NCBI GenBank assembly: GCA_963817075.1
Contig: CAWFMT010000002.1
Span: 124,001 to 188,000 of the forward strand
Source of the DNA: DASPKM01 sp963817075
Lineage (GTDB): Bacteria > Bacteroidota > Bacteroidia > Chitinophagales > Chitinophagaceae
DNA length: 64,000 bases
Direction of reading: 5' to 3'
The number at the start of each line of letters is the position of its first letter. Positions within the stretch are counted from its first letter, which is position 1. The position numbers and the translations under genes were made by a program. Below are positions 27,761 to 37,083 of this stretch, in pieces. The notes beneath the pieces are model-generated. The model did not search any database. It saw nothing but the letters and a program-made list of their open reading frames with translations, and had not been told where the DNA came from.

Positions 27761-29566
27761 TTAGGGCAGCGTCGCTTCGGAAAATTTTTGACGCGATGCT
27801 AGTAGTAATGATGTATCTATTTGCAATACTTCCTCCACTTCATCGCAAAACCATTGCCATCTATCACGGATTGCATCTTCGTTCCATTCCTGGTTGTATT
27901 TCTTGTGGTCAAAATCGGCAACGATTTTTTGAGTTATGTTAAAGCCTGTAACTTTTGTATTTTTATTTTCATACAAACCTTTGCCTTTGTACACATTCAT
28001 TTTGTCTTTAAATGGGTTATCGCTGGCTTCAATATTTTTTGAACCACCCAACAAAGTAAGATTGGCTCCTGAACTGCCCCAGTATTCAAACATCTCATCA
28101 GTGATGTGATCCCATTCTGTAAAGTTTTTATGTGCTGTCGGAACAATATGTTCTAAGTGCAGATCTTTGGCTAAGGGAATCCAGGTCAATTTGCTTTTGT
28201 CTGTTGCATTATATTCTAATAAGCAGAAAAGCGGCTTGCACCACGGCTCAGAATACATACTGTTATTGAGAGCAGCAATAGCCGCACTGATGATCTTATC
28301 ATCATCAATTTTCTTTTGCAGTATTGCTTCAATTTCTGCGATGGGCTTTTGATCCTTTACATAGCCAATTAAATTGAATGAGGTTTGTTTAATGGCTGTA
28401 AGAGTTTTTCCAGCAATCCAGTAGATGTAATAAAACCTTTTAAGTGCCGTTGTAAGTCGTGCAATATCCGCGTAGTTTGTATGGTGTGCGGTTAGCAAAA
28501 TACTTTTCCAGTAGAAATTCCAGCGTAAATACCAAAGTGCATATACATCTGAATCGTCTGCATCCCACAAAAACGCATTGTAATTCTCTACAAATTTTTT
28601 GAAATCCTTAATAATGTCCAATGATTTTTTGTCCTTGAATTTTGCAACTAATTCATCATACAATGATTTTTTAGGGTTTGAGCCTAACAAGTGATATTCG
28701 TAAAGGATGAAAACATCGTTTAGGCTATCATCGAACTTTTTAATGATTTGTTCTGTTGATACCCACTCTTGCATAAAGTGATTTTCTTTTATAGTTCTCA
28801 GTTGTTCATCCGCCCTAAATTCCTCTTCTATTTTTTGAATTAAGTAACTCTTTATCAAATCAGCGTTGGTAAGATCAAGCCCTCTGTCATTTAATACCTG
28901 AAAAAGCTTAATGGCAAATTCTTTACTGGTGCAATCAATACGAATAAGCCTAACACTGTTGAATAGATAATTGATAAACTTGCTTACATATTCTTCCCCC
29001 TTAGCTGTCAATTTTTCATTGAACATTGCTGCTGTATTAAGGAACTTATACCGAGGTTCTTCGTCACTTTCAATTTGTTTTTTCTTTGGCTTTACAATTT
29101 TGGTTGTGTCTGCATTAATAATCAGGTTCTCAAAATCTGTTTGATGGTTGATATGGGTGTAGAGTTTAAGACGATTAAATTCATCATCAGCCAATATGGA
29201 ACTCTTAATTGTTTTGCTTGTAATATTGGATGGGTCTGGATTGGAGGGATTGCGGTTAAGGTTTTTGTATAAGTCCCTTATTACTGTAAACAAAATCATT
29301 AGGGTTGTTATTCGCTGCTGACCATCAACAATATCTAAATAAGAACTGGTATCTTTTGGTGCTGCAGTGATAACAGAACCTAAGAAATAGCTCTCGGTTT
29401 GATTTTCGTAAGCTTCGGTTAAATCATCCCACAATTTATCAATCTGTTCATCAGCCCATTTATACGGCCGTTGGTAGCGTGGTATTTGATACAAGGAATC
29501 AGAGTTGTTGAACAGTTGCTTAACTGTTAGTGAAGCAGGTGTAAATATGTCTTGTGCAGCAGCCAT
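27761..29566 (-). CDS. GmrSD-type DUF262/DUF1524 protein
   Basis: 601 residues. The N-terminal DUF262 (ParB-like NTPase/nickase domain) shows LYQIPRYQRPYKWADEQI near residue 22 and IVDGQQRITTLMILF near residue 80. The C-terminal DUF1524 is an HNH-type nuclease domain with LHLEHIVPTAH near residue 470 and ANLTLLGGSKNIEASDNPF near residue 500. GmrSD/BrxU-type enzymes restrict modified phage DNA. It is the first gene of the four-gene minus-strand operon (29566 to 19170). Confidence 0.9.
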   Translation of the reverse strand: MAAAQDIFTPASLTVKQLFNNSDSLYQIPRYQRPYKWADEQIDKLWDDLTEAYENQTESYFLGSVITAAPKDTSSYLDIVDGQQRITTLMILFTVIRDLYKNLNRNPSNPDPSNITSKTIKSSILADDEFNRLKLYTHINHQTDFENLIINADTTKIVKPKKKQIESDEEPRYKFLNTAAMFNEKLTAKGEEYVSKFINYLFNSVRLIRIDCTSKEFAIKLFQVLNDRGLDLTNADLIKSYLIQKIEEEFRADEQLRTIKENHFMQEWVSTEQIIKKFDDSLNDVFILYEYHLLGSNPKKSLYDELVAKFKDKKSLDIIKDFKKFVENYNAFLWDADDSDVYALWYLRWNFYWKSILLTAHHTNYADIARLTTALKRFYYIYWIAGKTLTAIKQTSFNLIGYVKDQKPIAEIEAILQKKIDDDKIISAAIAALNNSMYSEPWCKPLFCLLEYNATDKSKLTWIPLAKDLHLEHIVPTAHKNFTEWDHITDEMFEYWGSSGANLTLLGGSKNIEASDNPFKDKMNVYKGKGLYENKNTKVTGFNITQKIVADFDHKKYNQEWNEDAIRDRWQWFCDEVEEVLQIDTSLLLASRQKFSEATLP

Positions 29567-29694
29567 TTTGGTTAGTTTAGTTTATTTATTTTTAGAAATA
29601 TGAACTCTAGCATTAAGCATTCCAAGAAATAAAAGTGCTATTATTCATTTAAGACTCCCATTAAACATTTAAGTATATCTTTTAGTCAAAAACA
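29567..29694 (-). promoter_or_regulatory. Presumed promoter region of the GmrSD-helicase-DarT-macrodomain operon
   Basis: 128 bp of AT-rich sequence between the upstream gene fragment and the ATG at 29566. It must hold the operon promoter, but I cannot identify a convincing TAnnTTTG box and I see no operator palindrome. Confidence 0.3.
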
Positions 29695-29985
29695 TTACTT
29701 CCTAATTTCAAATGCATTTCTAAAATTTGCCATCTTATCATTCTGTTCTTCACTTATTAGTCTTTTTTGCACAAACCATTCTTTAAATTTGTTATCGTTT
29801 AAATCCTCCCAGGTAAGTTCATAATACATCTCTTCTATTTTGATCTTGGAGATTAATGAAGCGGCATCTGGCAAATTTATTTTAGTAATAAGCGTATTTA
29901 TCTCTTTCGCAACCTGTCGTTTAGCATTTTCGTCCTCGAGGCCCTGAGCGCTGTCAGGAGGATTAATTGTAAAAAAGGCGTTGCA
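29695..29985 (-). pseudogene. C-terminal fragment of an unidentified gene
   Basis: An open frame without a start runs from a stop at 29986-29988 to TAA at 29695-29697, about 96 codons. It reads like real protein: LEDENAKRQVAKEINTLIT, INLPDAASLISKIKIEEMYY, LTWEDLNDNKFKEWFVQKRL. Family not recognised. It lies upstream of the DUF262 gene on the same strand, and its N-terminal part seems lost at a junction near 29985, where sequence of another character begins. It is probably the stump of an earlier cargo gene. Confidence 0.5.
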
Positions 29986-30439
29986 TCAATCGCAGATTGT
30001 AGCAAAAGAGACTAAAGCTGAAGTACAGATACAATTTACACTATATATTACACAGGAGCTGATCATGACTATTTTAAGTTATGTGCTCAGGTTACCGTAT
30101 TAAAACCGGTGAGCTTGAAAAAGTCAATAAAAGAAACTATATCAGAAATGAGAGTATTGTATAATAATGATGCTGCATAGGATAATCCCTGTATTAGATC
30201 CACTTATCTAGGTTACCACTTAATAGGAGATTATAATTTGCAATTTTTACTTAACAAATAGAGGGTAAAGTGGAATGGTATTTTCACTTCACAAATAGAA
30301 GGCTTAGTGGAGCTATAGCTCCGGTTTAATGTTAAAAGATAAAACCGCAGAAAAAATAACCAAAGGCGCTTCTGTTGGTATTGGTCTTTTCTTAACCTGG
30401 TTAAGCTACAAAAAAGGCAATCGAACACCAGGCTAATAG
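29986..30439. other. Scrambled remnant region with a short tandem repeat and a palindrome
   Basis: No intact gene. On the plus strand short pieces read like protein fragments (KTAEKITKGASVGIGLFLTW near 30340) but end quickly. A 26-bp imperfect repeat (ACTTxACAAATAGAxGG...AGTGGA) occurs twice, at 30249-30274 and 30286-30311, and a perfect palindrome GGAGCTATAGCTCC lies at 30309-30322. Probably debris of the transfer region. Confidence 0.4.
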
Positions 30440-30733
30440 AGAGTAGATGATGAAAATCTTTTGCCTGTTTCGCTGGCTGTCTATGATATGGATGGATTGG
30501 CTGGAGTTTATATCCCGGGATCAATCTCAAGAGATGTCTCCAAGCAATCTACAGATCAAAGCTTACAAGGTATTGAGTTGATGTCGCTAGATCCATCTCT
30601 TAAAGCGCAGGCGACAACGGCAGGAATTCAGGCTGCTAAAGGATTGCTGTCAAAAAAGATAAAACTGGCAAAGGTGACCGTCAAAGCTGGTTACCGGGTG
30701 CTTTTAAAAGATGGCAATAAACAGGAAAACTAA
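30440..30733 (+). pseudogene. traM: Conjugative-transposon TraM, C-terminal remnant
   Basis: About 97 open codons after a stop at 30437. PVSLAVYDMDGLAGVYIPGS, DVSKQSTDQSLQGIELMSLD and a final VKAGYRVLLKDGN match the C-terminal domain of Bacteroidetes TraM. The N-terminal membrane helix and proline-rich part are absent, and no upstream homologous frame is visible. It precedes traN in the normal tra order. Confidence 0.75.
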
Positions 30734-30759
30734 TTCTTCATTCATAAATCGATAAATCT

Positions 30760-31620
30760 ATGAACTGTTATCGTGCAATTGCCACTTTGTTACTGGCAGC
30801 TACCTCATTTAACTTGTTAGCACAAACTTCCATTCCATTTTTAAAATCGGCCTATATCGTTCCTTACCGATTAGAAGTGAGCTTCAACAAAACAACCAAT
30901 CTTGTATTTCCTTTATCAATAAAGTCTGTTGACAGGGGCAGTCAGGATATCATAGTTGAAAAAGCTGTTGGTGTTGAAAACATACTCAGGGTTAAGGCTG
31001 ATGTAAAAACTTTCGAAGAAACAAATCTTAGCGTCATTACCAATGATGGCAAGCTCTATTCATTCCTGGTTAATTATAATAATAATCCGTCTTACCTGAA
31101 TGTGAGTATTACAAATGTTGCTCCAGTCAACATAACTGTTTCTGTGCAAAAAGAAGTAGGACCTATTCCTCGTGAGTTAATGAATGAGCAAAGTCTTAAA
31201 ACGTATTCGCAGAAAGCAATTTCTCAGAAGTCCAATATTCATTGGGTGTATGACGAGGCATCAAGAATGTCATTGGCGCTAACTGGTTTTTATGTAAAAG
31301 ACAATACAATGTTTTGCAGGTTAAGGATTGGGAATGATTCCAGGATCAACTGCGATATTGACCAATTCCGACTTTATATCCGTGATAAGAAACAATCTAA
31401 GCGTACAGCTACTCAGGAAATTGAAATACTTCCACTATATACTTTGGGAGATACTTCATGTGTAAAAGGAAAGTCAAAGCAAACGCTTGTAATCGCAGTG
31501 CCGAAGTTCACAATTCCGGACGGCAAGTACATGGTTATTGAAATTATGGAACACAATGGTGGCCGACACCTGGCTTTGCGAGTAAAGAACAGACATGTAG
31601 TGAAAGCAAAAGGTCTTTAA
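30760..31620 (+). CDS. traN: Conjugative-transposon protein TraN
   Basis: 286 residues with signal peptide (MNCYRAIATLLLAATSFNLL). The body matches Bacteroidetes TraN: SAYIVPYRLEVSFNKTTNLV, FPLSIKSVDRGSQDIIVEKA, KSNIHWVYDEASRMSLALTG. TraN is a periplasmic or outer-membrane component of the mating apparatus, equivalent to VirB9-like proteins. It is intact, but its partners TraM, coupling protein and relaxase are broken, so it is probably a survivor without function. Confidence 0.85.
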   Translation: MNCYRAIATLLLAATSFNLLAQTSIPFLKSAYIVPYRLEVSFNKTTNLVFPLSIKSVDRGSQDIIVEKAVGVENILRVKADVKTFEETNLSVITNDGKLYSFLVNYNNNPSYLNVSITNVAPVNITVSVQKEVGPIPRELMNEQSLKTYSQKAISQKSNIHWVYDEASRMSLALTGFYVKDNTMFCRLRIGNDSRINCDIDQFRLYIRDKKQSKRTATQEIEILPLYTLGDTSCVKGKSKQTLVIAVPKFTIPDGKYMVIEIMEHNGGRHLALRVKNRHVVKAKGL

Positions 31621-31634
31621 TCAAAACAATTTTT

Positions 31635-32829
31635 ATGAAAAGGGGACATCCAATAGTGGATGAGGTTTTGGATTTAGTACTCATTGCTCTTTCCAAGGGT
31701 GAGAACTGGATGGCTTATAATAACTCGTTCTATTTTTTGGACAAAGGGGATGTATGCTTTTTTAAAGACAAGGAAGATGCACTGCTATTTTCCGAATCCA
31801 ACTACAGCGATCATGATCATTTTCATGTCATTCATGTCCGATCTATTGCGGATGTTTTCAGACAGTTACCTTATGGAGAAGCAAATCATAGAATAAGCGA
31901 AGTCGATCCTGACCGAAATGGATTATATGATCGTGATGGAAATTATTTCACTGACGCATTAATAGATCATTTGGAACAACAACAAATTATAAACTCTAAA
32001 AACAATGTTATGAATGAACAAAACTTTCAGTATTTGAAAGACAACATCAAATACATGGGATTTGGTGAGAACATGACTGAAGCCTTAGAAGCAAATTTGA
32101 AACAAGGCAAGCCTGAATTTACTTTATCGAATAAAACGGAAGTGAATAAGAAGCCATTTGAAGTGAACCTCCATTTCCGGAAATCTGAAAATTCGGATAT
32201 GTACTTTTTCAAAAGTTATAATGCTTCATTGCAAAGATCCAATGGCGAGAAGGTTGATCAAACATTTATCTAACGAAAGGAAAAGGCATAACGGCTAAGG
32301 AAGCATACAACATGCTAGAAGGAAGGGCGGTATTCAAAGAACTGAGTACAAAAGAAGGTCAGGCTTATAAAGCCTGGGTGCAATTGGATTTTGAGAACAA
32401 GGATAAACATAACAATCATGAGATGAAACAATTTCATGAGAACTATGGATATGACCTGAAAGCTGCCACTTCAAATTTGCCATTTCTGAATTGGCCGATC
32501 CTGAAAAGGAAAAAGCTTTAATGCAATCGCTTCAAAAAGGGAACATTCAATCTGTCACTATTGAAAAGGAAGGCTCTGTTGCAAAAATGTTCATTGAAGC
32601 AAATCCACAATTCAAAACCGTGACTCTTTATGATGCACAAATGAAGAGGATGCAAAAAGAAGATTTGAGCCAGTATCAGTCTGTAGTGCAGTCGCAGGGC
32701 AAGGAAATAAAAAATGAGCAAAAGGAGGATCTGAAACAGGATAAAAAAAAGGAGGTAAAGCCGAAGGTCGGGGATGACCTGACCGGTCCAAAAAAAAAGA
32801 CCTCCTGTAAAAAAGGGATGTCGGTTTAA
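31635..32829 (+). pseudogene. DUF3945-like mobile-element protein, two frameshifts
   Basis: The first frame (31635-32273) includes NEQNFQYLKDNIKYMGFGEN and PFEVNLHFRKSENSDMYFF. It shifts near 32265 to ITAKEAYNMLEGRAVFKELS and AWVQLDFENKDKHNNHEMKQ, then near 32475 to LADPEKEKALMQSLQKGNIQ and TLYDAQMKRMQKEDL, ending in a Lys-rich tail. The same continuous order occurs in intact relatives on Bacteroidetes plasmids and ICEs. Function of the family unknown; here disrupted. Confidence 0.75.
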
Positions 32830-32908
32830 ACCGTACCCAATTATTGCCGGGACCAGGTAACTAGTTCCGGCTTTTCTAACACTAATTTGTAAAAGAAAAT
32901 CGTGAAGT

Positions 32909-33170
32909 ATGGGACTTGAAGTGATTACAAAAGAAGACCTGCAGCAATTCAGGGCACAACTAATAAACGATCTCCGTGCTGATTCCCAAAGAAGCCAAAT
33001 TGGTCAAACCGTGGCTTAGAAATTCGGAAGTCATGAAACTCCTCAATATTTCTGCGGATACCGTCCAAAGACTTAGGATCGCCGGGAAACTTCGCTCCAA
33101 TAAGGTGGGTGGGATTCATTACTACAGATATGAGGATATTAAAAAATTGTTGAATAGTGATGCAGCTTAG
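32909..33170 (+). pseudogene. Helix-turn-helix (excisionase-like) DNA-binding protein, frameshifted
   Basis: The ATG at 32909 starts the usual leader of this family (MGLEVITKEDLQQFRAQLIN), but that frame stops near 33019. The rest (KPWLRNSEVMKLLNISADT, VQRLRIAGKLRSNKVGGIHY, YRYEDIKKLL) continues in the frame beginning near 32976. The MerR/excisionase-like HTH part itself is intact and could be made from GTG 32976 (64 residues). Such proteins often regulate Bacteroidetes ICEs. Confidence 0.7.
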
Positions 33171-33182
33171 AGGGAATAAATT

Positions 33183-33470
33183 ATGGGAGAGGTAAAGGAA
33201 TTAACCAGCTTTTTGACAGCCATCCGGAAGGATCATCGGATCGGTACGAGCCATATCAGTTTGTATATGGCACTTTTCCAGTTTTATAATCTGAATCAGT
33301 TTCAGAATCCAGTGGAAATTACCAAAGCGTTGGTTATGGAGGTGGCAAAGATCAGTGGGTTGGCAACGTATCATAAGTGCATTAGGGACTTGGCGGAGTT
33401 TGGGTATATCGATTACCGTCCTTCGTTTCATCCGGGGGTGAGTAGTCGGGTGGTGTTGTTGAAAGTTTGA
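33183..33470 (+). CDS. Small conserved mobile-element protein, winged-helix-like
   Basis: 95 residues: TSFLTAIRKDHRIGTSHISL, YMALFQFYNLNQFQNPVEIT, KISGLATYHKCIRDLAEFGY, IDYRPSFHPGVSSRV. The helix pattern followed by a beta-wing resembles a winged-helix domain. It follows the HTH gene after 12 bp. Similar small proteins accompany the HTH gene on Bacteroidetes ICEs. It is intact; role unknown. Confidence 0.65.
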   Translation: MGEVKELTSFLTAIRKDHRIGTSHISLYMALFQFYNLNQFQNPVEITKALVMEVAKISGLATYHKCIRDLAEFGYIDYRPSFHPGVSSRVVLLKV

Positions 33471-33744
33471 GGGAATCTGAAGTATAATATACCTGGCCAT
33501 TTTTGGAAAGAAGTGGCTTTTCTATTTTTGACAACTTTGCATCTAAATACATATATATCAGTACCTTATATTGCGGCATATTGCTCGGCGATAGAGATTT
33601 AATCGCATTTAAGAATATTGGCATTTGAGGTAGCATTTATCAATACTTTCATTTATGAGAGAGCGATAGGCTGAGAAGCTTTGAAATTAATTCAATCGGC
33701 TAATAATTAAAATGTCCTAGCTTTTTTCATATATGAGGGGATTG
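33471..33744. other. Intergenic region upstream of the radical SAM operon
   Basis: No gene is visible. A weak hairpin near 33500-33525 (GCCA...TGGC then T-rich) may end the 33183-33470 transcript. The operon promoter lies at the right end, described separately. Confidence 0.4.
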
Positions 33745-33784
33745 TCGAAACTTGTCGAAATAGCTTTCTTACAGGGAGTATATG
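33745..33784 (+). promoter_or_regulatory. Promoter F of the TCGAA family (radical SAM operon)
   Basis: TCGAA at 33745-33749 and again at 33755-33759 (10-bp period), then exactly 19 bp, then TATATG at 33779-33784, with G just before it. The expected start site is near 33791, 13 nt upstream of the ATG at 33804. The same arrangement with the same spacings occurs five times on the minus strand at 45664-46173. Confidence 0.8.
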
Positions 33785-33803
33785 TATTCAAATAACTTAT
33801 TAA

Positions 33804-35252
33804 ATGGCAAGAAAACGGCTACTGTTGATTATACCACCCCAAAAAGGTCTTTTAAAAGGCTTTGCTACTGGTATTGTGTCGTTAGCTGAATATCTCACTT
33901 TGAAGCAGGAAGAAATAGAAACTGATATTGAAATACTCGATTTTAGCCTTTTCAGTGCAGAAGAAGTGAAAATAACTACTATAGAATATTCTAATATTGA
34001 AAACTTAATTGTTGGAGTTACAACCACAACAGCCAGCTACCAATCGGCTTTATATGTGGCAAAAAATTTCAAACGTTCAAATGCTAAGTGTACAGTTATT
34101 TTTGGCGGCCATCATGCAACTGCGGACCCTGAAAATATTCTTCGCAGCCATCAGGGAGTTGTTGATTATGTAATTACAGGAGAAGGGGAAATAGCTATTT
34201 ATGAGTTTATTAAGGATTTCCCAAAGGTTGAAAACGCTTCGAATTTGGTTTACCTAAAGGATGATAAAATTATAAGAAACAAAATAGCTCCGTTTTTATC
34301 CGAAGCTGATTTGGATTCAATTTCATTAAGCTACAAGGAAACTGAGTTATATGGGCATCCAGGTAAGTTTGATATAATCACTTATGTATCTGCAAGAGGA
34401 TGTCCATTGAAGTGTTCTTTCTGTGCTGTGGCAAATCAGAAAATGAGAGCAAAGAGCGTTCATCAGGTGAAGGATGATATTAAGAAGCTTTTGCGGCTTG
34501 GATTTAATACCATTGCAATAGAAGACAATTTTTTTGCTCATTCCCTAACAAGAACATTTGAACTATGTAATGAACTGGAATTATTGCAAAAAGAAACTTC
34601 TCCTTTTAAATGGGATTGTCAAACAAGGGTGGAATCCCTTAAAAGTTCAGAGATAATTAAAGCGATGGAAAAAGCAGGATGTTATGCTGCTTACCTAGGA
34701 GTAGAAGCCCTCAATTATGAACATCTTACGTATTTAGGAAAAACAAAAAATCCAGACCGATATCTTGAATTGCTTTTTGATATGGTTTTGCCAAACATGC
34801 TTAATTCAGATGTGGATTGTTATATCAATATACAATTGGGTATTCCCGGTAGTAATGGCAGCCACCACAAGCAAACAATGGATTCTTTACAAAGAGTAGG
34901 TAGTATGGCAAAGAAAAAAAATAAACAAATAACCGTATTTCCTATGCTTCATGTCGTGTATCCTGGAACTAAGCACTATGCTGATGGTATTTACACAAAA
35001 ACATTTACTTCAAATGTTTTTGAATTTTTTACAAAATGGGAGACAAGCCAAACCAGTCTCTATAGTTGGTTGGGCGAAAATTTTGCTCATGGCACAGGTG
35101 GTATTCCACAAGGTATTCTTGACACAGAGCAATTAAAAGAAAATTCATTTGAAATTGTTCCCGAGAAGATACTCGAAATTCAAAATCAATTGTCACAAAT
35201 AAGACGAATAGACGGAATAAAGGTGTTTGAATACAAACCATTCATCACATAA
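33804..35252 (+). CDS. B12-binding radical SAM protein
   Basis: 482 residues. A cobalamin-binding-type Rossmann domain (about 1-150; LLLIIPPQKGLLKG, VIFGGHHATADPENIL, VVDYVITGEGEIAIYEFI) precedes the radical SAM domain with the 4Fe4S motif ARGCPLKCSFCAVANQK (CxxxCxxC, near residue 198). A GGHHA-like sequence is present but not the DxHxxG of base-off B12 binders. Class members methylate unactivated carbons or rearrange rings. It is the first gene of the operon, 12 bp before a Trp-type ABC substrate-binding gene. The substrate is unknown; an aromatic amino acid or a peptide are possibilities. Confidence 0.85.
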   Translation: MARKRLLLIIPPQKGLLKGFATGIVSLAEYLTLKQEEIETDIEILDFSLFSAEEVKITTIEYSNIENLIVGVTTTTASYQSALYVAKNFKRSNAKCTVIFGGHHATADPENILRSHQGVVDYVITGEGEIAIYEFIKDFPKVENASNLVYLKDDKIIRNKIAPFLSEADLDSISLSYKETELYGHPGKFDIITYVSARGCPLKCSFCAVANQKMRAKSVHQVKDDIKKLLRLGFNTIAIEDNFFAHSLTRTFELCNELELLQKETSPFKWDCQTRVESLKSSEIIKAMEKAGCYAAYLGVEALNYEHLTYLGKTKNPDRYLELLFDMVLPNMLNSDVDCYINIQLGIPGSNGSHHKQTMDSLQRVGSMAKKKNKQITVFPMLHVVYPGTKHYADGIYTKTFTSNVFEFFTKWETSQTSLYSWLGENFAHGTGGIPQGILDTEQLKENSFEIVPEKILEIQNQLSQIRRIDGIKVFEYKPFIT

Positions 35253-35263
35253 ATTAAAAGGAT

Positions 35264-36232
35264 ATGAAATCAATATTAAAATCATTTTTTAATTTAGCCA
35301 CAGCCATTTTTTTTCTAAGCTCGTGTAATAACTCAGAGAAAAAAATCGCCATCATTAATCTGATGCAGCATCCAGTGCTTGACTCTGTTGAGGCACAAAC
35401 TAAAACCTATCTATTAACACATGGTTATGACAAAGAACATGGCTATACAATAGTTGAGAAAAATCTTAATGGCCAAAAAGATTTGTTACCTACTGTTGTA
35501 AATGAAATCAATAATCAAAAACCAGTATTAATTATTGCGATTACAACACCGGTGGCGCAAGCTTTTGTAAAAAAAGCAACATGTCCCATTGTTTTTAGCC
35601 TTGTAACTGACCCTATTGAGGCCGGTATTCTTGATTCACTTACTCAAACAAAACCTACCATTACTGGCACCTCTGATGTTTTTCCTTATGAAGAGCAAAT
35701 AAAGCTGATTAGAGAAATACATCCTAATGCAAAAACAATAGGTTTAGTATATGACCCAGGTGAAGCCCCAGCAAGGTTTGCATTTGCACAACTTACCAGG
35801 ATATGCCCTAAGTATGGTTTTGAATTAATCAGTAAACCCGCCACATCTTCCAGCGAAGTTCCGCTTGCTGCTAAAAGTCTTATTGGAAAGGCAGAGATAT
35901 TTTTTGTTTCAAGCGATAACACAGCAATAGAAAGTGTGCCAGTGTTAGTTTCCATTTGTATAAAAAATAAAATACCTCTTTATGTTGGCGAAACAGGCTC
36001 AGTTGAAAGAGGGGGAATAGCAACGTGCTCAGTTTCCTATGGTAGTTTTGGAGTTGCAACGGGAAAACTGGCTGAAAGACTGCTAAAAGGCGAAAAGAAT
36101 ATTTCAATTTATATTCCTTCGGAGTTTGAAGTTGCTGTAAATACCAAAGCTGCTGAACAAATGAATGTTCAATTGCCAGATAATGTGATTAAGAAGGCAA
36201 AAACAGTTTATACCAATATTAAAGATAAATAG
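35264..36232 (+). CDS. ABC transporter substrate-binding lipoprotein (TrpX/PF04392 family)
   Basis: 322 residues. A signal with lipobox (ATAIFFLSSC) anchors it to the membrane. The body has the periplasmic-binding-protein layout of the ABC_sub_bind family: IAIINLMQHPVLDSVEAQTK, VLIIAITTPVAQAFVKKA, IVFSLVTDPIEAGILDSL, IGLVYDPGEAPARFA, GIATCSVSYGSFGVATGKLA. Some relatives (TrpX) bind tryptophan or tyrosine. The stop codon overlaps the GTG of the permease by one base. Confidence 0.85.
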   Translation: MKSILKSFFNLATAIFFLSSCNNSEKKIAIINLMQHPVLDSVEAQTKTYLLTHGYDKEHGYTIVEKNLNGQKDLLPTVVNEINNQKPVLIIAITTPVAQAFVKKATCPIVFSLVTDPIEAGILDSLTQTKPTITGTSDVFPYEEQIKLIREIHPNAKTIGLVYDPGEAPARFAFAQLTRICPKYGFELISKPATSSSEVPLAAKSLIGKAEIFFVSSDNTAIESVPVLVSICIKNKIPLYVGETGSVERGGIATCSVSYGSFGVATGKLAERLLKGEKNISIYIPSEFEVAVNTKAAEQMNVQLPDNVIKKAKTVYTNIKDK

Positions 36233-37083
36233 TGGATATTTTAAATGCTTTAGAAAGTGGCTTAACACAGGGTATAATTTTTTACCCTTTAGTTTTATCA
36301 TTGGCTTTGTCGTATAGGCTTTTAAAGTTCCCTGACATTTCTATTGAAGGCACTTTTGCATTAGGCGGAGCTGCTTTTGGAGTTATATTAAGCAATACCA
36401 ATTTATATTTTGCAGCTATTCCGGCAGCTATGTTGTTTTCAGCTATTGCGGGAAGTGTAACTGCAATGCTTCATCATTATTTACGCATTAATAAATTTTT
36501 GTCAGGTATTATTGTTGTTACTGCATTATACTCTGTAATCGTTAGGCTTATTGGCGGTGCTAATATTTCCTTGCTCGAATTCAATCTAAGTGCATCCAAC
36601 CTTCAAATTGTCTATGCTATTGCCTCAATCTTGTTATCATTGGCTGCATATTTCTTTTACAGGTCTAAGTTTGGAATAAAAATAAGAGGGGCTTCAATTA
36701 ATCCTGAATTATCAAAAAGCCTTGGATATAACACAGGCTTATTGCTTGTAACAGGACTAGCTTTTAATAATGCGTTAGCTGCAGTTTCAGGGATTTATTT
36801 TTCTCTGGATGCTGGGTTCTCTGATTTGAAAATTGGCCAGGGTACTTTGATAGTGGCGTTGGCAGCATTGGCAATAGGTGAAAGATTAATTCCCAAAAAC
36901 AAAGTATCAATTCTATTTTACATAATTCTGAGTGCCGCTGCCGGTAGCATTTTCTATCAAATACTTTGGGCATTTGCATTACAGTTCAATATCAAGGCAT
37001 CAGATTTAAAAATTCTATCAGCAATCATTGTTGTAATCTTGTTTGCGATTAAAAGACGAAATGAAACAGGCGATGAGCTATAA
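36232..37083 (+). CDS. ABC transporter permease (TrpY/branched-chain type)
   Basis: 283 residues with about eight hydrophobic segments and the family stretches FPDISIEGTFALGGAAFGVI near residue 25, KFLSGIIVVTALYSVIVRLI and GIYFSLDAGFSDLKIGQGTL. It starts with GTG at 36232, overlapping the TAG stop of the binding-protein gene. It is the membrane channel of the importer formed with its two neighbours. Confidence 0.85.
   Translation: MDILNALESGLTQGIIFYPLVLSLALSYRLLKFPDISIEGTFALGGAAFGVILSNTNLYFAAIPAAMLFSAIAGSVTAMLHHYLRINKFLSGIIVVTALYSVIVRLIGGANISLLEFNLSASNLQIVYAIASILLSLAAYFFYRSKFGIKIRGASINPELSKSLGYNTGLLLVTGLAFNNALAAVSGIYFSLDAGFSDLKIGQGTLIVALAALAIGERLIPKNKVSILFYIILSAAAGSIFYQILWAFALQFNIKASDLKILSAIIVVILFAIKRRNETGDEL

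Noticed and set aside
36232..36300. Permease start at a later ATG
   Set aside because: GTG at 36232 overlaps the preceding stop and opens the conserved N-terminal membrane segment; later ATGs would cut it.
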